Below, piece after piece: positions 56,627 to 64,000 of a stretch of DNA of 64,000 bases. Made by a program: the position numbers and the translations under genes. The stretch comes from Marsupella aquatica. Lineage: Eukaryota; Marchantiophyta. Position 1 is the first letter of the stretch. Each line of letters begins with the position of its first letter. The notes under the pieces were generated by a model. That model ran no database searches and was not told the origin of the DNA. It was given only the letters and a program-made list of their open reading frames with translations. Location: assembly GCA_973895155.1 (NCBI GenBank), contig OZ316899.1, positions 8,928,001-8,992,000 of the forward strand, given 5' to 3'.

Positions 56627-57724
56627 CTATTGCACATCATCAACCTCATCATATTCCATCTCCCTAGGTTCATATGTCTCTCTCAATGTTAAGGGGATGT
56701 AGTCAGTCCCTGCCCGAGTTGGAAGTACAGTCTCATGACTAGGATGCTCGAATGCAGCATGGTCATCCAAACTGAACTCTACTTTACTTCCATCCATCCG
56801 CCTATTCCGTGCTTGGCTATGGCATACTACCCTCCAGCCATGTGACCCCTCCACATCTAGAAAGAAAGCTTGTTCAACTTGGCTAGGGAAAACAAAAGGC
56901 TTAGACTATTTTGGTACTCTAGACCTAAAATTGGCCAACAAGAACCCACCAAGATCACGCTTTGTGGTGGCCCTTGGTCTCTGCCACTCTAATTTCACCC
57001 ATGCTCCCTTCATCAATATTACAGGGACACTTGTGTTACCATAATTCAATACCCAAATCTCTGTCAACTCCCCCACGTAACCCATCGTCATCCACCCCCT
57101 CTGTTCTCCAGAGGTTCTCTGCTCAAACACAAATATCAAACCACAATCATATGATACACAATGGTCACCCTGCTCATATCTCACTCAAAAATGATTTCCA
57201 TAAGCTCTCATCCGTTTGTAGGTCAGAATAGACACTTGCGGTGGCACAAATAGAAGATACAAATCTTTCTCCTTATTTGGGTGATGTCTACTATGCTCTC
57301 AAATTGCCACCCAAATCCACTGCTTGAACTGTGGGAATGGACCATCCTGTCCAGAGTGTGCAACTTTTTGCATATCATATTCCCTGCAATACGAGGTACA
57401 CATAGTTAGGTCTAAATAACTCATGACAATCTAAGATCACGCTTGGAATAGACAACAAGCATCACAACAAACGCAAGTCAATTCAATCACTCACTGACAC
57501 CATGGTTGCATAGGCTTTGTGTTTGCCAGCACATATGAATGAGCCTTGTCTCAAATTGCAACAGACAGTTGCACAACACGTCCCACACCTTCAGCAACCT
57601 CGCCACTCAATCCATCATCTTCACCAGATTGCCAAACTCTTGTCATAGCTTCACCAGATCTAGCCATGTACTCTGTTAGGAACCCCAACATCTCATCCTT
57701 AATGTACCCCAATGCCATGGAAGC
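56627..57724 (-). pseudogene. CACTA element 3, TNP2 C-terminal part (DUF4216 and end of DUF4218)
   Basis: In minus order: MALGYIKDEMLGFLTEYM and TRVWQSGEDDGL (57720-57560) correspond to the end of DUF4218. After an intron-like stretch comes PFPQFKQWIW, then YKRMRAYGNHF, VSYDCGLIFVFEQRTSGEQ, WVLNYGNTSVPVILM, FLLANFRSRV and QVEQAFF (57300-56840), the DUF4216 region, ending at 56627. Stops include TGA at about 57188 and one near 56903. The 5' part continues beyond the solo LTR at 59436. Confidence 0.75.
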
Positions 57725-59435
57725 TGTGGAAGATTTTTTTTTTCAAAATCCATCAATAATGAGTTTATTTGGGAAATTTTCAAACTTTTTGGAGCAAAAG
57801 ACAACGCTTTCTGAAGCGTCCCCACTAATTTGATGCTTCATGAGGCGTTTGCCTTTTGTTACTCTGTTTCAAGTAATTCCTGCTGAGGACACAACTCAAG
57901 TCAGGACGCTTTATGAAGTGTCCACCATGAGATAGACACCGACTTGTGTCCCAGCTCTGAAGTAAAAAAAATAGGCCCGACACTTTCTGAAGTGTCCCCC
58001 ACAATACAAGCGCCTTCTGAAGCGTCCTCATGAGTACTTGGAAGACTCGACGCTTTTTGAAGCGTCCGTTATCAAGTCCTTCCAGACCTCGACGCCTGAA
58101 GCATCCACTACCCCAAAGGCGACATCAACACTAACCCTGACTGAAGCGTCTGCCACAGACCCCGACGCTTTGCAAGGCGCCCACCCAAACGCCAGAAGAT
58201 GGACGTTGCGACCAAAACCTCAAATTTCAGCTGACACTTTGAAAAGCATGCACAAGTTCCTTTGTATTTTGGACGCCTCGTGAAGCATCCACCAAACTCG
58301 TGACACTTGGAAAAATTTTGGTTTTCCATTTTTTATAACATTGCGACAATGTTACCGATTTATTTGAAGCACTTAGAGATCTTGGAAAAATCTGAAACTT
58401 TGCAAGCATAAAGACTATATGTAGTAGAGTGCCCTAGGAAAGTTTCACCTCATTTTGACTTTAAGTTTAAAAGTTAAAATTATATTAATATCATTGTTTA
58501 TTTGTTTTACCAAAAACACCGACGCTTTTTCACTTTCCATTGCATTTTTCACTCACTTCATCTTTTCTCAGGCTACCCCTTTAGATATTTGAGATTTGAA
58601 AAGTTATATCCCTTCAGTTCCCTTTTGTTAGAAGTCTACACCTATAAGACCCCTTAGTTTATCCATCTCAAGGGGGACAAACTTTATTTAGAAGGAGAAG
58701 TTTTGAATAGTTTTTTCCACCTTCCATTTTAACAAGGATGTCTTGTATGGAAATAAAGCATGTGTTATCAATTGTGAATGAATTCAGGAGATTCCTTTGG
58801 GTGACTGAATTTTTAAATCACAACCTTTTGGGATTCTTATCAAATTCACCGCTAAGCTTGCTTGATGTGTCAAGATTCGTTAGCTAATTCAAGAATAGAT
58901 GTTTCAATTGAGGGAGCAAAATTTCGTCTTTAGAGTATCATAGTACCATTGTTTTACTTTGGCATATGTATTAGAGTTTGATTTGAATTGCGTTCCGCTG
59001 ACAATCAAACCATGTTGACGGCATTTTAATACATATCTCAGTAAATCAACCATAAATTACTGTGGATTTGGTGAGCAAGAGAATCCTTTTATTTTTCATC
59101 TTTATAATTCCAAAAGAAAATAGAGGATCTGACTTAATAGTTTTAATTCTGTCTACATTGAGTCCATAGTCCTTTCTGAAGGAGTGACAGTAGCATGTTA
59201 AAACCAATCCAATCATAGATTTCTTCTTCCTTTTGGATTTATGACTCAAGAGTTATCTTTTCCTTGTGTTTTGTTAATTTTATTTTTTGTTTGAGATTGA
59301 AAGTTTTAGAGCGAGAGCTCTAATCCATCCAAATTTGTTAATTCATTCAATCTATTTCCACTCTATTCTTAAAGGGATCGAATTCCAAGTTTTTAAGGTT
59401 ATATTGTTACTTTGTGTTCTTTTGGCCATACAATA
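57725..59435 (+). repeat. Solo LTR, 1711 bp, with 5-bp target site duplication
   Basis: Inserted inside the DUF4218 coding region. GAAGC at 57720-57724 and again at 59436-59440 flanks it, and removing the insert rejoins the DUF4218 frame (RPKAS to ASMALGY). It starts TGTGGAAGA; its end CATACAATA corresponds to CATACGACA in the related fragment at 20167, so the terminal CA has become TA. Orientation is inferred from the fragment at 20005-20167. It contains several GACGCTT...GAAGCGTCC-type repeats (57790-58280). No internal region or polypurine tract is present. Confidence 0.8.
57790..58300. repeat. Interspersed GACGCTTNNNGAAGCGTCC motif within the LTR
   Basis: A short imperfect palindrome recurs about every 40-70 bases: ACGCTTTCTGAAGCGTCCCC (57804), GACGCTTTATGAAGTGTCCA (57902), GACACTTTCTGAAGTGTCCC (57977), GCGCCTTCTGAAGCGTCC (58009), GACGCTTTTTGAAGCGTCC (58049) and GACGCCTGAAGCATCC (58090). 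Confidence 0.8.
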
Positions 59436-61056
59436 GAAGCCTTTGGCCTATAGTATGTTCTCACATGACCTTTCAACAACTTTATGTATCGCTCCATAGG
59501 GTACATCCATCTGGTACTAACTGGCCCATACTGCCCTAGCTCTTCTACCACATGGATTAGGAGATGAGTTATAACATCAAAGAAAGCAGGGGGAAGTATA
59601 TCTCCAAGTCACAGAGGACATAAGCAACATCTTGCTTCAACTGCTCCAATCCTTGGGGATCCCACACTTTCACCTATATACGGCGGAATACATTGCACAG
59701 TTGAAGAATGACATTACGGACCTCTGAGGCATAGGGGCAAAATGTGTTGCATCAGCACATGTAGTCATGTGTTTTCATACTGTCAAGTTTATTCTTTGTA
59801 ATATGCTTCTTGAAGGCACCAGCATAGCGAGAGGGCACTTTCAAACAGCTCAATCTATACAAGAATGTCTTCCATTGTTCCTGTGTGCACACATAGGGAG
59901 CTTGGAACTTGAGAAGTACATTGGGATTGCTTGCATGGGGCTTCAACCAGAGGTGAGGGCGCACCCCCTTCTATTGCATATCAGCTCAAACTGCTCCTGT
60001 ATCTTTCTCAATGTGCATGATGTCCACATTGTGTTTGCTGGGCTCAAATTCCTACACTCCACAAAGCAAAGAATTCAACAATAGAAACATTAATTAACCA
60101 AATAGGATGTTTGTAACCAACATCTATCCACCGTTGCTCCAATCTAAAATTGCAATCATGCAGGGGCTGGAGGTTAAGTACATTACCCTCCAGTGTTCCA
60201 ACTCCAAGTTTATCAAGGTCTGTCTTTTCACATCATGTTTCACCAATGGATCCTCAAGCTCTTCTACAGTGGCAACTCTTTTATCCCAATCAGCCTTCTT
60301 GGCTGCCCACCTCAGGACTTGTTTTCTGGTGACCCTCTGTGGTGGGCCACAAAGCTCTGTTTTGATGTTGAAGTGTGCAATTTGAGACCGTCTATGTCTG
60401 TGAGGATGATCAACAAGCAGATACCTTCTATGCCCCTGAAATTTCATATTGTGCAGGGCATGCGACCACTCACTTGTCACATTTTTCCCACATGGTGTGC
60501 ACCCCACGTAACCCTTTGTCACTCGTCTAGATATGATGCCATGGCCTGGGTAATCTGCTATATCCAACAAACAAATTGCATGCAATTTAAAAGGGCTGGG
60601 TCAAAGGAGCCCCTTCAGAACATCATGGGTTAACACCCATTTTATCCACAAAGTCGTCCACTCTTCCATTGCTGGAGCCAGCATGATATCTATGAATTGC
60701 TTGGTCACAGAAGCTGGTCCAAGGAATAGCAACACCATCATCACAAAAAACCTCTTTGTATTCATCCATGGGGGAAGGTTGTAATTTAGCAGCATAACTG
60801 GCCAACATGAATAACGGTTGTTTTAGTCTCCAAATGGGTTTACTCCATCCAGTGTTAGACCAAATCAAAAGTTCCGCTTCTCTACAGAAAACTGTGGCCA
60901 CCTCTCATCAACAAATTCCAATGGGTTGGAATCTCCAATGTGACGTTGGAGGCCATCACTACTCTTGTTATCAGGTGTCCATGTCATCAGCTTGGAAATG
61001 GTAGGGCATCTAAATAGACGTTGTAGTCTAGGAATGAGAGGAAAACACTAGTACAT
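59436..61056 (-). pseudogene. CACTA element 3, TNP2 core and start of DUF4218
   Basis: Minus order: CFPLIPRLQRLF (61055), LTLDGVNPFGD, MLLNYNLPPWMNTKRFF (60795), CLLDIADYPGHGIISRRVTK (60580), GYVGCTPCGKNVTSEWSHAL, VTRKQVLRWAAKKADWD, then IMHIEKD, VRPHLWLKPHASNPNV (59964), MKTHDYMC and FFDVITHLLIHVVEELG with RWMYPMERYIKLLKGHV (59560-59460). Stops and frame changes occur near 60870, 60810, 60600 and 59740. The N-terminal end is cut by the inverted-repeat element at 61060; the C-terminal part continues beyond the solo LTR. Confidence 0.8.
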
Positions 61057-61059
61057 TTT

Positions 61060-61583
61060 CAGTGTTTTTCCGATGCTCCGGTATCGCGAGCACTCAGAGG
61101 GGTAGTCACTGATATCAGTTATCAGTTTGGTCGCCTTGAAATTTCTGAATCTCAGCTGAGCAGCTGAGATAGGGCCTTCGCACTTTCGCGCATCTCAACT
61201 GACCTCGCCGAGATCGGCGTAAGGACAAAAAAAATTTCAAAAATTCTCAAACAAAAAAAATCTAAAAAAAAATTCCGACAAAATTCGGTGTCCGTACCGT
61301 ACGGACATCGGACTATCTCGGCAGGTCTCGCCGAGAAGTGGTGTCCGTACGGTACGGACACCCATAGTGAAAATAATATTTTGGGGGAATTTTATTTTTT
61401 TTGGAGAATTTTTGGAAAAAAAATTAATTTTGTTTTTCATTTTTTTTGGCCTTACGCCAATCTCGGCGAGGTCAGCTGAGATGCGCAAAAGTTTTTTTTT
61501 CACATTTTCTTCGGCGCCCCAACTTGGCGGCCTCTCTAAGATGACGTGGCGACTGATATCAGGTCGACTAATGGAAAACACTG
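61060..61583. mobile_element. 524-bp foldback/MITE-like element with nested hairpins
   Basis: Ends CAGTGTTTTTCC (61060) and GGAAAACACTG (61573-61583) are inverted repeats of the hAT type. Inside, GCGCATCTCAACTGACCTCG (61177 on, about 38 bases) is the near-perfect reverse complement of the block around 61450-61488 (TCGGCGAGGTCAGCTGAGAT). The next layer in, TGTCCGTACCGTACGGACA (61291) and TGTCCGTACGGTACGGACA (61344), are exact reverse complements and each is itself nearly palindromic. The centre is TCTCGGC/GCCGAGA. Poly-A and poly-T tracts separate the arms. No coding capacity. No clear target duplication was seen. Confidence 0.65.
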
Positions 61584-62785
61584 ATAATTGATGATGTAGC
61601 TTTACTCGCACTCAGACGTATATTTTTAAACTTTTTGACTTTACTTGAAGCTTCCCCAAGTCAATCGGTTACCCCTTAATACATTATAAGCCTCAAAGGA
61701 TCATCTTGGAGAAAGTTGAGGAGTTTGGATTTTTTCCGGAACAATCGCTTTCGAAGCTATCCGAAAGAAATTGCTCTGAAAGCTGCAAAATCGGTTTAGA
61801 CTTTCGACTGGAACTTTGACAAATGATTACGGATCGGCCCAATGTTGGTTTGAGGAGATTTTTAGTGCGTTGGAAAGTTATTTCCAAGGGCTACAATGAA
61901 AATTTTAGTTTGGACCCAAAAGACCAACTTCAAAATATCCCAAACCAATTCTCCGAGGTTTTTTGGCATATGTTACTTAAACCGTTTTCTATCTCTTTTG
62001 CACCTCTTGAGCTTTTCCATTAGATAGAATAAGATATAGAGAGAATTAGATTAGGACACTCTTAGGAGTTAGATTTAGAGAGTCTTAGTTTGATCTCACC
62101 TTTTAGGACTTTAAGTTTAGATAAGAAAAGGTTTGTAGACTTTTAAACCTTTTGGCATCTCAAGCCTTTTGAGGGAGCCTACAATTGGACTCCCAAGACC
62201 ATTTTTAATTTTATTTTCCTTTGAATATTAATCTCTGACCATTTTGGGTCTTTCTCTCATGCCAATCTTGGGCTTAGGAGAGAAGATTAAACCAGAAGGG
62301 ATTGTACCACACCTATGCATTGAAATCATATCATTTACCTCAATTTCATGGATGAATGTCATAAGAAACATGGATTTGTAAGAGAAAACTTTGATATCTA
62401 GGGAAAGGAGAATTATAGTGAGTCATTGGACCTAAAGTCAATCTCTATTTGAGTATATGGAAGTCTATGATGAGTGAAAATCAGATTACCTATTGATAAG
62501 AAGTTAAACTCTGTGAATTTATTGATCTAAGAGTTTATTGGAGAATTGTTTTGGGATTCTGGAAGAAGAACCAGTAAAGAAATCGCTATAGGATTTTGAA
62601 CACCACAAAACCGGAGTAAAACGCTTTACTTATTCCTTACGGGACCGAATCTTGGTTGTTTTGAGCAAGATCTTACATAGTAGATGTTGTTCTACTTACC
62701 ACACAAGTTATACAACATAAATGTAGTGAGTTGAAGGCGCTCAGCTGAGCCCAAAAGTTGTTCTCCCTTTGCCCCTGTGAGACGG
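61584..62785. repeat. Diverged LTR-like sequence
   Basis: The middle part resembles the LTR at 47839-48840 (ATTAGATAGAATAAGATATA; CTCATGCCAATCTTGGGCTT; GGAGAATTATAGTGAG). Boundaries are uncertain. It separates CACTA element 3 from element 4. No gene. Confidence 0.4.
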
Positions 62786-63880
62786 TCATATATCCTCAAA
62801 GTTTGCTTCTCTTGATGCCTCGTCCAGCCACCCCCTTGGTGCATTGGGATCAAGTGTAGCTACAATGTTTGTACAATAAAACATGCTCTTTGCTCAAAGA
62901 TGACGCTCAGCGATGCTACCTTCCACTCTCGCACGATTTGACACATATGACTTCATCACTCCCATATACCGCTCTACCTAGTACATCCAACGACAATGTA
63001 CCGGCCCTGCAATGCCAACCTCATGCACTAGGTGTAGGAGGAAGTGAACTTGGCCGTCAAAGAATGAAGGAGGGAGTGCCCTCTCCAACTTGCACAATAC
63101 CTCCACTCCAAACAGGTCCATAGCTGCAATCTCAACCTCATTCACCTCTTTTTGACACACCCACCTCAAGAGCTTACCTAATGACCACAGGGCATCACGA
63201 AGATCCTCACTACCCAATCCAATGATGGCAACTAGAATGACATGTTGTAGTAGACGATGGTAATCATGGGTCTTCAAGAAAGCTGGCCAACGTGGACAAT
63301 CTGGTCCCCCGAATGCCTTGCGTAGATTGGCCCTGTAGCCGGTAGTAAACCTCATTGACCCTATACAATTGCGGAACTCAGTCCGCTTGCCTGTGGTCAA
63401 TACCCAAGGAGGGTGAATAGTAAGGGGGCATTAGGGGGATCCATAGATGGCCAAAAACCATGAGAACCATGCATCCCCATCTCCTCACAACTCTCTCTCC
63501 AGTTGTTGTCTTTCTCTCCGTATAGATGGCAAATCAATGACCTCCCAACGTTCCCCTCAATGTGCATAGGGTCAAACAAATGGTTCATTGGCATCTCAAC
63601 CCAATATTGCAGCTTTGACATTAATGCAGACAAACGAGTCATGCCACACCGGGCCAATGGTAAGGGATCATCTGGGTTTGTCACTCTATCCCATACCTCC
63701 TTCCAATAGCGTGGATCCCTTGGCACTGGTTGAGGGCGTGTGTCTAGCTGGTTGGCCATCATCCGTGTCATATAAGAATGGGTCACTCCTCCATTCATGC
63801 TCTGGGGGGAGATACTTTGTGTGACCAATGTAAACTATCTTCCGTAGGGTGGTAGACTTTGGGCGTGCCACTCCCTCCAA
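62786..63880 (-). pseudogene. CACTA element 4, TNP2 C-terminal part with DUF4218
   Basis: Minus order: YIGHTKYLPPEHEWRSDPFL (63830) in one frame, then after a shift near 63750 DPRYWKEVWDRVTNP, NHLFDPMHIEGNVGRSLI (63600) and GEKDNNWRESCEEMGM, a frame change near 63400, and the DUF4218 region FLKTHDYHRLLQHVIL, FFDGQVHFLLHLVHEVGIAG and RWMY (62978). After a TAG it continues VERYMGVMKSYVSNRARVEG and LDPNAPRGWLDEASRE to a stop at 62786. Sequence differs clearly from elements 2 and 3, so this is a distinct CACTA family. The 5' part lies beyond the window. Confidence 0.8.
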
Positions 63881-64000
63881 ATTGGGACCACAAGTTGGGC
63901 AGGCTCAGTATCCTGATATCTGCAACCCAGAGATATAATTATCCAAACCCTACAACACACACAATCAATACATTAAACAATAGCCAGGCAAACTTTTATA
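63881..64000. other. Window edge, probable CACTA intron or coding edge
   Basis: Continues into element 4; too short to assign. Confidence 0.3.

Noticed and set aside
57790-58300. Possible CRISPR-like array
   Set aside because: The repeats are short imperfect palindromes with unequal spacing inside a plant LTR; no cas genes, no conserved direct repeat length.
1-64000. tRNA or rRNA genes
   Set aside because: No cloverleaf-like or rRNA-like sequence was recognised by eye; a tRNAscan run would be decisive.

Overview
The window looks like a repeat-rich nuclear region of a green plant. I infer a streptophyte, perhaps a seedless land plant or a charophyte-grade lineage, but the sequence does not fix the species. 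The evidence is spliced-looking genes with GT-AG introns, CACTA transposons with TNP2, Transposase_24 and DUF4216/4218-type domains, several Ty3/gypsy families, and no bacterial-style operons. I saw no rRNA, tRNA or CRISPR array. Almost every protein-coding signal is a transposable element, and most copies are broken by stops and frameshifts. Many of those stops fit C-to-T decay of methylated CpG sites (CGA to TGA).

Layout. At 0.3-5.1 kb there is a Ty3 integrase remnant, then a long retroelement ORF of unknown function ('family A') with a conserved TATA-containing upstream region. At 6.3-7.6 kb is a DUF7869-type transposase-like gene with a putative intronic repeat. At 8.1-10.1 kb is the gag and 5' LTR of a minus-strand LTR element. 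At 10.1-19.1 kb lies the most notable object: a Ty3/gypsy element carrying an aspartic protease, a cytosine-5 DNA methyltransferase domain, reverse transcriptase, RNase H, integrase and a C-terminal PHD finger. It is interrupted by a 3.4-kb insert with a gag-like gene and ends in an LTR followed directly by a partial second LTR. At 19.1-21.1 kb are a transposase-like fragment and a second copy of the 9.2-10.1 kb LTR.

From 21.8 to 26.2 kb are an unrecognised ORF and a multi-exon CACTA accessory gene. From 26.7 to 30.5 kb are a GTCAC-rich block, two Ty3 integrase remnants in opposite orientation and a gag-like gene. From 31.4 to 39.7 kb is a minus-strand CACTA element with both an accessory gene and a TNP2 transposase gene. 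From 41.5 to 42.6 kb is a 465-bp tandem repeat. At 44.9-45.7 kb is a protein with a viroplasmin/RNase H1 N-terminal (Cauli_VI) domain, the only candidate here for a host-type gene. From 46.4 to 53.9 kb are an LTR element and a minus-strand family A copy split by 2.7 kb. From 56.6 to 64 kb are two more CACTA genes, one interrupted by a 1.7-kb solo LTR with a 5-bp target duplication and by a strongly folded 524-bp inverted-repeat element.

The DNMT-PHD element joins a DNA-methylation writer domain and a histone-reader type domain in one retrotransposon polyprotein. Retrotransposon-borne DNMTs are known from charophytes and dinoflagellates (de Mendoza et al. 2018). The PHD finger after integrase sits where chromoviruses carry a chromodomain. 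This copy is decayed and certainly inactive, but it records the architecture.
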